A stretch of DNA of 64,000 nt from Hymenopellis radicata (taxonomy: Eukaryota > Basidiomycota > Agaricomycetes > Agaricales > Physalacriaceae). The notes below the pieces were generated by a model that was not told the origin of the DNA, ran no database searches, and saw only the letters and a list, made by a program, of their open reading frames with translations. The DNA lies in NCBI GenBank assembly GCA_015501595.1, contig JADNRX010000309.1, positions 1-64,000 of the forward strand, read 5' to 3'. The position numbers were made by a program, and so were the translations under genes. Positions 34,351-45,339 of this stretch are shown piece after piece. Position 1 is the first letter of the stretch, and the number at the start of each line of letters is the position of its first letter.

Positions 34351-36428
34351 TCAGGAAACTGATGCTTTCCATAATCCCCACAGCCCACTCTTCTTCCACT
34401 CCTCGCTTCCACCCATAACACAATGCGCCTTCACCTTGCGGTTACGCAAAATGCTCATCGCCAATCTCCCGATATGTCCCCGATGCGAAAGCGTCAGCAC
34501 GACTTTACCCGTCAACTGGGATCCCAGAGCCGTGTTCGGATCGCTGAGCTCCTTGTCCAGCAGCCTAAATTGTCTGACCATCGTCGGTGGATCCTGGTAC
34601 GGGTTCAAGTCCTGCAGAGAGTCGACCGGGAAGCTGATCGAGCCGGGGATATGGCTGCTCTTGAACGCCTCCTGGTCCCGTAAATCAAGCACAACGATAT
34701 CGTTGATGCCGAGTTTCGCGTCGAGCTCTTCATCCGCCGTCGCTACGCCTTTCACCGGCGCGATTCCGACGACCTTTGGAGGCGTCCAGTTGGGGTCAAA
34801 AAGCATGCCATGCGCTTGATCTGGAGGGACTTCCCAGTCGATGTTGTATCTATCAACAAACCTCAGCATCATCCTAGTAGTAGCTGGAAAAGAGACATAC
34901 GGGTATGGATCCACGTCCAACAGCTCGGCATTGTTCACCTCCGGGAAATACGACGGCCCCAACTTCGCCATGTAGTCGTTGATATACTGAAACGGCTGGT
35001 CGCAGCATATAAAGATACCTGTACGCCAATAATTCAGACGATCAATGAAGAAACCATATGTAGCAGGAGCACTGACATGGTATCTCCCCATCTTCGTTCC
35101 TCAAAGAATCCAGCCGCTTCTCCGCTTTCTCTCTTTCCAGGTACTTGATCAAGCCAAGCAGCGCGAGGCCAGAGCTCGGCCCAACAAGTAAACCACTCCT
35201 ACAGAGCTCCAAGCTCTTCTCAAACGACTCGAACGAAGCTATTTCCTCGATGCCGTCGACGGAATCGCGCCAAGGGAACTCGACCGGGGCCAGTAAGCTG
35301 AATGAACGTGGGCCGGGGACGCGGTCATCAGGCGCTGTGCACACCCTAGTTCGACGGTGAACATAGTACTCCTGGCCAAGTAGCAGACAAACATACCCAA
35401 CTCTGGTGACGGACGGCTTTTTCTCCTTCAAATAAAGACCGGTTCCCGTCATCGTGCCTACAAAACCTAATCAATCCTATAGCACCATGCAATCTGTACT
35501 CTTGCTAACCCGATGTTCCGATAGAGGCCGCAAACACTTTCAGTTCCGGCAGCTGTTTGAGCAGTTGTGGTCCCGTCCATCGCATATGAGATTCGAAGTT
35601 CTACATTCGGTCGTCAGTGGGGCTTAACTCGTGCTGTATGTTATATATACCTGGAAGTTCGAGTACTGATCTGGATTAAACCAGCCTTCCTGCTGTCCAT
35701 GCACAGTAGCCTGATATATTCCTCCGTTTGGATCGAGCGGTTCAGGTTGACCATGACCACCAAATACAGTTCTATACAGAACCAAGTATGAGCTTGAGGG
35801 TAGATGCAAGGATAGACGGTTTACAGATCGAGGCCCTTACAACTGGAAGTGAGTTTCGAGTCTCAAAGAATGTGAGAGACTCACAAAGAACCGAAGCAGA
35901 TTGAGCTTCGCCTCAGACGTCTTGTTCGACATGTACGCCTTGACCTTGGGGATGCCCATAATGTTCGCGATGAGGCTCAACGAGATGACAGTGCTTCCAG
36001 AGGAGTATTCGACAATCGTATGGGTATCACGCGTGATACGACCGTCTTCCTTGGCACGCAGAACCATGTTCAAAGCTGTTGATACCCGAAACATCAGTCG
36101 AGAGCAAGGGAATGGCGCGGTGGTACACACCAGGCAGCGCTTTGACATTTGTAGCGGGTAGGCAGTTCATAAGCTTGGCGTATATTCTGACACCATCTAG
36201 TCGCAGAACTCCGAATCAGAGCTGCGCGCTGGTCTTAACAAGAAAAACTGACCATCGCGCAGGGGATTCAAGCGCTTTGGGAGTTCCACAAGCTATCACC
36301 GCTTGTCAGCCCTATACATTTCGATAGAAATAGATACCCACAGGAACCGGGGGATTCTTGTCGGGGTCGTAGTAGTCGAGGAGACCCTCTTCGCCAGAGT
36401 ACACGTTCAATACTGGGTCTGCAGGCAT
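34351..36428 (-). CDS. PLP-dependent cysteine-synthase-like enzyme fused to a rhodanese domain (copy A)
   Basis: Start MPADPVLNVYSGEEGLLDYYD at 36428, stop at 34351, with about eight short introns. The N-terminal two-thirds has the fold-type II PLP pattern: NVKAL with the probable Schiff-base Lys, a substrate loop EYSSGSTVISLSL, a phosphate-binding loop GTSGTMTGTG and a Ser-containing VGPSSGLALLG. The C-terminal third (about 34850-34360) is rhodanese-like: DIVVLDLRDQEAF, SHIPGSISFP and a final loop LSHRGHIGRLAM, where an active-site Cys would be expected but is not evident. Members of the PLP family make or break C-S bonds at the beta carbon of serine or cysteine derivatives; rhodanese domains carry sulfane sulfur. 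A fused protein would couple the two, but the substrate is unknown. It is the last of three genes on this strand, with an MFS transporter between it and its paralog. Confidence 0.85.
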
Positions 36429-36530
36429 GGTTACGTGTTTGAGGGAAGTAACATTCGCCTTTAAACATCGGATATATTCATTGCGAGCGTCGTTCTTCAG
36501 TTCATTTCATCGGACGAACCAGCAGGAGGA

Positions 36531-39168
36531 CTAAAAGGTTAAGCCCATTAGGATGACTCCTGAGAAACCTCTTGAAAAAAATTCTTTGTTAGCCTTGACG
36601 TTATTGATGGAATAAACGGTCCAGCTCACTTCGGATCGGGTCAGGCATTCGTATGTGTAAAGTCGTAACGGCACCAAATCCAATGCGAGTTCGGAAATAC
36701 CAAGGTCATCCCGATTTTCAGTCAAGTCAACGTTTGAACAGTTCCGTATGTTGAATACACCTCCACTACTTCTCCTCCGACTTTCCCGCGTCTGTTCCGG
36801 CTGCACCTTCTTGGCATCTAACCTCTCCATTGCTTCCCTTTTCAGTCTTTCATCGTCCTCCCGCTTCAGAGTACTATGGGTCATGAGAAGCATCGAAATG
36901 ACAAACGCAAACGCCGCCAACGACGCAAGAATGATAAAGACGATCCGGAAACCCTTTCGGTAACCATCCACGATGCTTACCAGTAAAGCTGATTCGGCAC
37001 CGATAGAACGTGCGGCGAGAGGATCTTGGGCTAGGGCATCGTACACCGCTTGGTCTAGATCAAGTTTCCGCAAGTTGGAGAGAAAAACGTTTGTTCTAAG
37101 TGGGCGTCAGTACGTTGGAATAGTAGCATCGAAAGAGAGGTACACAAGGGTTCCAGATATTGCGAGGCCGAGAGTTCCCCCCAGGTTACGAACGAATCTG
37201 CAGTTAATATTTAGTCTAACATAGCTCAAGAAGAATTAGAATGAGATGACTTACGACCTCATGGAAGTGACCACCGCCATATCTCTGCGCTCAACGGCAC
37301 CTTGAACGGCGACCAGTGACCTGATATTAGTTAATCGACCTTGAGTAGAACACACAAAACGGAGAAACATACGGCTGAAGTGTCTGACCAACACCGAATC
37401 CTGTCAGCAGCGAATAGCCGATTTGCTTTCCCAGCGACGAATCCGCGTCAAGGGTAGCAAGTAACCCAAGACCGACGGCCCACACAGCCCAACCCGTCAG
37501 AATTAATTCCTAGAAGAGATCAGCAGCTGAAAGAGCAAGCCTTGGACATCCTTACTCGATATCTTCCCGTCCAAGTAATAATGAGGCCCGAACCAGAGGA
37601 GACGAAGGCTACGAAGGAAGCTCTAGTCAGTTGTGTTACACAAGGAGTGAGACGCAGTACTTTGAACTACAGTGAGCGCCAGAAGAATTGCCGCACTCTT
37701 GACGGGCGAGTAACCGTATGCTACTTGATAGAACGTAGGCAGATAGAACACTTGAACCATTGTGAGGTAGCCGTTGATGAAATGGGTGATAGCAGCCCCA
37801 ACCACGATGCGTTGTCGGAAGATGTAGACTGTTGGCAACGGCTCAGCGGTAGCATGATAGACAAGGAGTAATCGCCTACGTGGCAGAAGAGGGTATTTAG
37901 GGAACTTCCCTTCCCAGATTATGAAGCCCACAGGATAGCCACGCCAACACACAACGCAGCAAGAACATGGGCGCTGTCCCAAGAATAATCCGTACCACCC
38001 CAAGTAAGCGACATCTGTGTTTATGATTGTCAGAGGTAGGTATATGCCCAGACTACAGGGCCCGCGTACCACGACTAGAATGTTGTGGCAAGAATTAGGA
38101 ACGATCCAATGAAATCGATCCGCCGGAGTTTTCTGGGACGAAATATTCAACATACAGCATTCCAAAGAACGCGAGATGCACTAACATCTTCCAGTCACCT
38201 TCGACTTCTTTTAGGGCATGAAGAAGTGCACGCATAATGCAGAGAAGACAGTCATGGGAAGCAAGAGACGGAATATCCACCGCCTGTGTGCGAATGAGCT
38301 GCCTGTCGATCAGGCGCCAGTCAGATTGACACACCAAGTCGAATTTTGCGCGAATGCTCCACCAATAAGAGGACCAACACCATTCGCAAAAGCTACGGAA
38401 ATACCCTAAAAAGATATTTAGTATCATGCTATGACATGGCGAACTTGAACAGATATACCAGAATGCCTTGATATTTGCCTCTTTCTCTAAGAGAAACCTA
38501 CGATGTTTTCAACAGACGCGAAAGGTTACAGGTGACGCAACGTACGGTATCAGACACTATGACTTGGCCAATAGTAGGCATCCCGCCACCGCCGATGCCT
38601 GCAATCTAAATAAAACGCGTCAAATGAAAGCAACACTCCGCCTGAAAGGACACGCACAGCTCGGAAAACCAGCAACTGAATAAACGACGTCGCAAACGCA
38701 GAGCCTAAATTGCCGATGAAGAATATAAACATCAAGCCATAAAGGACCGTCTTCCTCGACCAGATATCCGACAGCCGACCATATGTCAACTGAAACGCCG
38801 TGCTCGTTCTAAGTATCCAAAATCGGTTCCTCAGTAGATCGACGGTTGAAGGAGAAAACACGCACATGAAGAACGACGTCGCGACCCATCCAATCTGATT
38901 CCCGCCGCCAAGTTCAGACCCGATAATGGGTAGCGCTCTGCCCCCGGGATCAGCAATGCCAACGAAAACGCCAGCACGCTTACACTGCAATCATCGTCTC
39001 GTCCAAAAGTCCGGTGATGCTGACCGTCGCGCACGCGAGGAATATGGTGATAATCTTCCTTCGCGGTACATAGTTGGTCTGATCTGTGGGCCCTGCAGGA
39101 GACGAGGTGCTCTGCGGGGTCGTTGACGCCTGTCCATTTGAGCTAGTGGTCTGAACGGTGGTACTCAT
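36531..39168 (-). CDS. Major facilitator superfamily transporter, drug:H+ antiporter type
   Basis: Start MSTTVQTTSS at 39168, with a Ser/Thr/Gln-rich cytosolic tail and then RRKIITIFLACATVSITGLLDETMIAV for helix 1. A GTAAGC intron leads in phase into ALPIIGSELGGGNQIGWVATSFF, the family signature of 14-helix drug:H+ exporters (DHA2-like). Next come TAFQLTYGRLSDIWSRKTVLYG (motif A between helices 2 and 3), ALFFIGNLGSAFATS-type helices, TMVQVFYLPTFYQVAYGYSPVKSA in the second half, and a last helix GFRIVFIILASLAAFAFVISML near 36930. At least eight short introns. It acts in the plasma or vacuolar membrane. Position between two PLP-rhodanese paralogs suggests export of their product or self-protection. 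The exact 3' exon is uncertain; the frame runs to 36531. Confidence 0.85.
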
Positions 39169-39425
39169 TGTAGAGGAGAGGACTGGGGACTGCCATGGTC
39201 GTTGCAGGCATTTCGTTATTTATTTAGCTGAACCGAAGTCCGAACCAGTTCAGCTTGAACACGAATAATACAAGTCATCTTTGCCGAGAAAGGCTTCCTC
39301 TTGTAGTATTCCGCTCCTGTTCTAGGACAAAAACATGCAAGATGGTGGCAAGAGGGAGAGAAGACAAGTTGAAACTCCGCAACGCGTGGGCCGGCAAAGG
39401 GTGCCCACAACCTTTTGTCTCCATT

Positions 39426-41250
39426 TTAAAAGAACAAACGAACAAAACGCTGCACTACACCAAGATTCACACTATCACTAGTCTCGAACCCCACCGCCTT
39501 CCACACCTCCGCATCATACCCGCCACCAACATAAAACGCGTGCGCGCCATAATGTCTCAACACGCTCGTCGCAACACTCGCCGAATGTCCATCATACGAC
39601 AGCACCACCACATCCTCCACCGCATCACCATACAGCCTCAACACCCCATTCAAAGCCGTCCACTGCCGAACGAGGATCTCGGGTGTAAAAACGGATTAGG
39701 CTCCTTTGACGCGCTCAAATCCAAATTAACTGCACGGACGATATGCGAACTGGCAAAGTCCCTGGCATCGCGTAGGTCGAGGACAATCGTCGTAGTCTTG
39801 CCCACCAATTCGCGAGCGCGCTCAAACATTATCTTCCAGTCGATTCCGTAAGGATAGAGATCTACATCCAACAGCTCTGGGCGCAGGACCTCCGGGAATG
39901 ATGATGCAGGCAACTTTGAGAAGTAGTCCGAGATGTATAAAAACGGGAGGTCGCAGCAGATGAAAGCGCCTGCAAGCAAAGTGTTAATCAATATCCAAAC
40001 CAAGAATCAACCTCACGTACAGCTAACAAACCCATCCGCTCCCCTCAGCGCATCTAGCCGTCCTTCGTTTTTCATTTTCTCAAGATATTGATAGAGCCCC
40101 TTGAGTGCAAGCCCCGAACTCGGACCGCAAAGCAAGCCCTGTCGACAGAGCTCCAAACTCTGCGCATACGAGTCGATGGAAGAGACGTGCTCCTCGCAAG
40201 TGATGACCTCCCGCCACGGCAGGTCGATCGCCTGAATCAAATCAATAGGTCGCGGACCAGGAACTCTATCACCAGGAGCCGTAAAGACACCAAGATTCAC
40301 AATATCCGGTCTGACAGAGCGAAGGTAGCTGCCCGTCCCGGTCATAGTTCCTTCAACGAAATATATGAGTGAAAAGAGAAGGTAAACCAATATACAAGTA
40401 CCAGATGTGCCTATAGCCGCAGCGAAAACAGAAATATTCGGCAACTGCTCGATGAGTTGAGGTCCAGTCCAACGCACATGCGCTTCACTGTTCTATCCTC
40501 GATATCAGCCTCCCATTGTCGAGAGATGAACATACGGAAAAGTTGGAATACTGTCCCGGATTCCAATGATTCTCCTTCTTGCCATCTTCAATCGCAGCAT
40601 AGATACCACCGAGAGGATCACTAGGCTCGACTTGCGCCGGGCCCCCAAATAGCTTTCTACAACTAACGTTAGGCCCGAACGGCAAGTAATAGACGGCGTA
40701 CACCTCCAAGCCCTAGAACCTATGGTAAGCAACATTCAAGAAATGCGCAGGAGCCTCACGAAAAACCGAAGCATCTGCAACTTCTGCATCGAGGTCTTAT
40801 TCGAGATATACGCTGCGGGCGTAATATCCGGCGCGCCATACAGATTATTCAAAATGGCCAACGACAGAATCGTATTCCCAGACGAACACTCGACAATCTT
40901 ATCCGTGCGCGGATGGTACTCGCCAGACTCTTCTGCGCGGAGCATCATATTCAGCGCTACATACATACATATGTCATCCGGTCAGCAATAAAGAGAATAG
41001 ACGCGGCATACCAGGCAGCGCCTTGACATTAGCAGACGGAGTCATAGTCAACATCTTGGCATAAATGCGCACACCGAGCGAAGTGAACGGGTGCTCAGGA
41101 AGCTCTACGAGCTACATAAATCGTTAATACAACTCGGCGCAGCTGCGTGAATAAGGACAGACGCACAGGAAGCGGGAGGTTCTTCCCCGGATTGTGAAAG
41201 TCGCGCAGCGAGTCGGCGCCAGAGAAGACGTTGCGTTCAGAGGGCATCAT
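39426..41250 (-). CDS. PLP-dependent cysteine-synthase-like enzyme fused to a rhodanese domain (copy B)
   Basis: Paralog of copy A. Start MMPSERNVFSGADSLRDFHN at 41250. PLP-fold motifs: SANVKAL, ECSSGNTILSLAIL, FAAAIGTSGT joined to MTGTGSYLR across a short intron, and CGPSSGLALKGL. The rhodanese part has IVLDLRDARDFASSHI and then VLSYDGHSASVATSVLRHYG, where the usual active-site Cys position is Tyr-Asp. A frame change lies in a run of five T near 39688 (NPF... to EILVRQWTALNG); one added base would restore the frame, so this may be a sequencing error or a recent lesion. The stop is at 39426. If the frame is truly broken, the PLP domain would still be made without an intact rhodanese domain. 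It reads away from the GNAT gene through a shared 256-base promoter region. Confidence 0.8.
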
Positions 41251-41506
41251 CGTAATGAATGTAAACAACTCCTTCTTGACTTGAAGAATAAATATAAATA
41301 CTTTCTTACACCAGATTCCAGACATGGGAGCCCGAGTCTGAATGATTCCAGTACGAATACGAGCTGGCTCGGAACGCCAAGAATTTCGAATCCTAATGGC
41401 ATGGCAAGCATCAGAAACGCGCACATGACGGTAGTTGCATATTTACTCACCATCAGTTATTTTGTATAAGGACCCCGAAGTCTTGTTTTCACGTCCTAGC
41501 ACTACG
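41251..41506. promoter_or_regulatory. Divergent promoter region between the PLP-rhodanese copy B gene and the GNAT gene
   Basis: A 256-base interval between two start codons facing away from each other. It contains TATTTGTATAAG near 41455, upstream of the GNAT start, and AATAAATATAAATAC near 41285, upstream of the minus gene. Both are plausible TATA-like sites, inferred from position only. Confidence 0.4.
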
Positions 41507-42455
41507 ATGCAATATCTCAACACTTACCGACCTGCTCCACTCCCAGCGCCATTTGTGGAGTTGCATGAAAATACCCCAGTGCAAGAATACGACTTGAACA
41601 GCGTCCTTCCAGTCCCGCAATCTCCACTGGAAACGGAGAAACTGCGTATCGAGCCCCTCATCGTATGTCAGAGACCCCTCACTGGAGCTGGATTAACGAT
41701 CCATAGCCCATCTTACACGCCCAAGAGCTGTCCGATGCGTTCATGAAGCCATCTCAAAACGTGGACGACGTTTGGTTCTATCCGTTCCCTAACGGAAAGC
41801 CCTATGGTCAGAACGCGAAACGATGTACAACAAATCACACTCACCCGTCTTTTAGAAAACAAAGAAGACACCTTGAAGTACATGGAAAAGCAACGACGCC
41901 GGCCCAACGTCTTGACGTTCGCAGCTATAGACAAGCAGACAGGAAAACTGGCTGGCGTCCTAGCGTATGCCACCCTCATTCGCCTGTCAAAGCCATCTCA
42001 CTAACACTTCCATCTACAGCCTCGGTTGCGATCCCGCCCAAGCGACGCTCGACGTGAAGATTATGGGCATCAAGATCTTCCCCGAGTTCCGCGGGACACA
42101 CGTCTTTACACATGCCTGTCACCTTCTTCTCGCCTACGCGTTCGACAAGCTTCATGTCGTACGCGTTGGATGGAGAACGACGCCAGAGAACATCAGGAGT
42201 CAGAAGGCGGCAGAGAAACTCGGATTGGCGCGCGAGGGAACTATGCGGTAGGTTTCTGTCTGAGTAAGAACACTTCATAACTCAACGAAGGATAGATGCT
42301 ATGAAGTTTCTCCACCCATGCCAGGCTCGCCGTACCCACATTTCACGATCGTTGAAGATGGAAGCGGTCGTGTAACCGAAGACGGGGTCGTATATTCGAT
42401 GACAATTCACGATTGGTTGAGAGGTAAAAGAGAAAGACTGCAAAACATGTTGTAG
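41507..42455 (+). CDS. GNAT-family N-acetyltransferase
   Basis: Start MQYLNTYRPAPLPAPFVELHE, with TEKLRIEPLI before a GTATGT intron. The second exon reads ILHAQELSDAFMK and VWFYPFPNGKP. The core acetyltransferase pieces are LTFAAIDKQTGKLAGVLAYATL (strands 2-3), then after an intron LDVKIMGIKIFPEFRGTHVFTHA (acetyl-CoA loop region, RGTHV) and VVRVGWRTTPENIRSQKAAEKLGL (the NxxSxxxxEKLGF-type helix of the RimJ/L group). The last exon ends DWLRGKRERLQNML at 42455. It would transfer an acetyl group from acetyl-CoA to an amine; the substrate is unknown. Between KPYG and the next core piece (near 41800) the frame changes by one base without room for an intron, so either the annotation of that join is wrong or the gene is broken there. 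Confidence 0.75.
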
Positions 42456-42541
42456 ATGCGATAGGTACTCCAGTAGACGAGTCCTATCATGAAAACATCA
42501 GAACTTCAACGTGCACAAAACTGACACCAAGAAGAAGTCCA

Positions 42542-43168
42542 TCATGAATTTTTGAAAGCGTTAACGCGGTTCCAACTTGAAGAACCTTCCTCATCCTTCG
42601 GGAGTCGCAATGTCCGAAATATGGTAAAGCCGTCAATTTTCGAAATGATGTTATGTAGCGCCATCGAGACCTCCACAGTAAACGTGAATTTCTCGCTCGT
42701 CTCCACGTCCCTGTCGTCGAGCTGCAGTTCGTCCGAGTTCATCGCGCGCGGGAGACGCTCCATGGGTATCTCCTTGATGACTCGGGACTTGACTCGGGAA
42801 CCAGCACGCGCGCCGACGCTCCAGACAACCATCGCACCCCAAAAAACGTATTCAGAACTGGTTCGGTTACAGTCGGATGTCCGTGAATCCCGGGGCCTGG
42901 CATGTGCCGCGTCTACTGTGGCCAAACGAGGACGAAGGAATGTATACAAGGAAACATTTGATGTCCGATGAGCGCGCCACGTCGTAAGGGTGTCTGGGGG
43001 AGCAGTAAGGGTAGAGGGGTGGAGGGGTGGGCAGCGACGGCGAAGGCTAATGCCCAGATAAAAAGAACCAGTGAATTGCTTATGTGTCTGGCAAAGTTGA
43101 TAAGCAATCATAGGGATAACGTACTGTAGGCGACTCACACGAGCAAAGACGAAACAGGCCAACGTCAT
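42542..43168 (-). CDS. Hypothetical protein
   Basis: An open frame from MTLACFVFARVSRLQ (43168), with a possible early intron at GTGAGTCGCC, through a basic middle to a C-terminal part that looks more ordered: VFWGAMVVWSVGARAGSR, MNSDELQLDDRDVETSEKF and VEVSMALHNIISKIDG. The stop is at 42542. It is convergent with the GNAT gene, 86 bases apart. I do not recognise the family. The C-terminal acidic and helical part is the best evidence that it is coding. Confidence 0.35.
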   Translation of the reverse strand: MTLACFVFARVSRLQYVIPMIAYQLCQTHKQFTGSFYLGISLRRRCPPLHPSTLTAPPDTLTTWRAHRTSNVSLYTFLRPRLATVDAAHARPRDSRTSDCNRTSSEYVFWGAMVVWSVGARAGSRVKSRVIKEIPMERLPRAMNSDELQLDDRDVETSEKFTFTVEVSMALHNIISKIDGFTIFRTLRLPKDEEGSSSWNRVNAFKNS

Positions 43169-44115
43169 CGTCGGCGGGGACGGTGGAGCGAGACCAAACG
43201 GTACGACGATTGTTCGAGAGCGATCATCTCGAGATGTAGGTCGTTGTAGGCGTTGACCTAGGTTCAGCGCGTAGTAGCCCTGATATCAAGACAGCGATAC
43301 TGCGGAGAATGGCACATGAAGGGGAGAAATAGCGAGAGGTAGTGACGGGGGAGAAACAGTGCTCGTGGTAGAAAAGAGAGCCTTTTATGCTTTTCCGAGT
43401 TTTGATCTGTTTTGATGTGATGAGGCAATTTCGCTTGCGCCCGGCATTTGCCGAAATCAGGTACTTCACAGTGGATCTACAAGCATTGTCAAGAGGACAT
43501 CTGGACTTGACCTTCACACTGGTTTACGACACTAACCACCTGTTTCGAAGGTGAAGAGCTCTAGTCAAGTGGACATGAATGAGCCTAGACTCTAGAAGCG
43601 TAGTCACCTGTAAATAGTCTCGTTAACTTACTGAGGTGTGGAAGCCAGTCGTTTCAACAGCAGTACCAGTACTAACCTACTAATAGGCAGAAGACGGGAG
43701 CAGGGCGTCCTTCTTGATGTACGACTCAAGTTCTTGGTTGTGGACGCGCAGAGGATAACTGAACACGCATCAATCAACAATGTGCCACTTGGAGAAGATA
43801 CACTTCTGTCACACAGCCTTTGGAACAATGATTGTGAGTCAAGACGTTGAACGATTCCAGATTTATGGTGCTCCGGCTTCAATTCACCACCCCAAATCTT
43901 TTCGCCTTGACAATAGGAATGGTTCTCAGCGCTGGGCTTTTCCGTCACTTCTTCGAAGCTATCATAGCATGCGTTCAGAGCTATCATCAACATGCTTTCA
44001 TTGACCACAAATCGAGTTTTTTTTTCGTCCACAACACACTCAAATCGTATGTACAAGGTCCAGAGGTATACGTATATGGTCCAAACGAAGCTAGAGGTAG
44101 CACTAACAAATGCAA
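43169..44115. other. Spacer with an unsupported minus-strand frame
   Basis: A minus-strand frame of 142 codons (44056-43628) is present but has no domain and overlaps what should be the 3' untranslated region of the CFEM gene. I see no other gene. Confidence 0.35.
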
Positions 44116-44817
44116 TTACAATAACATGTTTCCGCCGACAAGAATTCCAGCCACCAACACGGCTCCACTCATGACCTTGGAATAATCCATACCGCCCACC
44201 TGGCCGGCAGCGGCGTTGGAGGTGGACGCAGCGCTGGTTCCCGAACGTGTGCCAGAAGAGGTACCGGAAGCGCGAGTCGAGGTGCCGCTGGCGGCGTGGC
44301 TAGTACTCGCTCCTGCGGTGCCACTGGCAGGACGACTCGAACTAGCGCCCGTAACAGACGCGGATGCGGACGCGGACGCGGACCCAGAACCCACAGCTAT
44401 TAAAAAGCTTAAGTATAATGTATGCCTAGGTTCACATGGTCAAACTCACCGGCACACTGCTGCTGCTGAATCTGCTGGGCAGCGGCGATCTCGTCGGGGC
44501 ATGTGCTCTGGATGCAAGTAGCAACGTCGGTTTGGTACTGAGCGTTCGTGCAGACACAAGTTAAGACGGTGCTGGAGAGGTGAATTAGTTCTGTAAGCGC
44601 GTTTTACAAGGGCGTCGACATACATATCAGGGCAGAGTTGGCCGGCAGTGCCGCTCGTTGCGCAGGTCGTGATGCAAGCAGAAATTCCTGTCGGGACGGT
44701 GCCACCAGAAGTGTCTGTGCCTGTGGCGGCGACGCTGCTGTCGCTGGACGAGTCCTGAGCGTGGACGGCGACGACGCCAAGCGCGAAAAGGGTAGAAAGT
44801 TTGGCAAACGAGAGCAT
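44116..44817 (-). CDS. CFEM-domain GPI-anchored surface protein
   Basis: Start MLSFAKLSTLFALGVVAVHAQ (44817) is a signal peptide cut after the Ala-X-Ala-like site. A Ser/Thr-rich linker follows and then the CFEM domain across two exons: ACITTCATSGT, LCPDITVLTCVCTNAQYQ, VATCIQSTCPDE and QQQC, giving the full set of eight cysteines. After a third exon junction comes a Ser/Ala/Gly/Thr-rich low-complexity stalk with repeated SA dipeptides (44390-44200). The C terminus MDYSKVMSGAVLVAGILVGGNMLL is a hydrophobic GPI-attachment signal. CFEM proteins sit at the cell surface or wall, and some bind haem or mediate host contact and adhesion. The introns near 44400-44450 and 44575-44627 keep the phase. 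The gene looks intact. Confidence 0.9.
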
Positions 44818-45339
44818 CTTTTTACACAAAGGAGTATGGTGGTAGATTGAGAAGAAGACTGGATGGTTCGACACATGACGGGGCCTTTAAATAGTCCCCG
44901 TCCTTCTTCGCTTTCCCGTTTTGGATACACCGATCTTCTCGTCCCCACGGTGTCCCCACAGTCCCATGCGGTCTTGCTCGATGGCGATATGTGGCGCCGT
45001 CTCATAACGGTCAGTGAGACGTAGTCTGAACGCATTGGACTCTGCGCAGCAGTGCGATTCACTTCGGGCATTGTGCTCACCTGCCCCCGAGAAATGCAGT
45101 CTGTGACGCACGTTGGCCCAACACAAAGGATCTCAGACGGAGCTAGAGCTCCCTGTCACCCCATTTCCATTGCTCATGAGTCGACTGCGGTTTCGCAGGA
45201 GTCGTGCACTATTTTTGCTCTCAAATTCTCCTAGTAAGTCATCTGGAGTTTCAGGTTGTCTGCAAAATGGATGAGAGTGACGCGTTGGAGAATCAAAAAT
45301 AAACATCTTCCTACTGTTTTCCAAATTCCAATCCTTCTC
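44818..45339. promoter_or_regulatory. Upstream region of the CFEM gene
   Basis: About 520 bases between the CFEM start codon and the duplicated bZIP block. It has no supported gene. A TTTAAATAG stretch near 44885 lies about 70 bases upstream of the CFEM start and is a plausible TATA-like element. Confidence 0.4.

Noticed and set aside
43628..44056. A 142-codon minus-strand frame downstream of the CFEM gene
   Set aside because: No domain, no splice support, and it lies where the CFEM 3' untranslated region should be.
44200..44390. Tandem-repeat-like Ser/Ala/Gly codons that could be taken for a satellite
   Set aside because: They are in frame with the CFEM protein and form its low-complexity stalk before the GPI signal.
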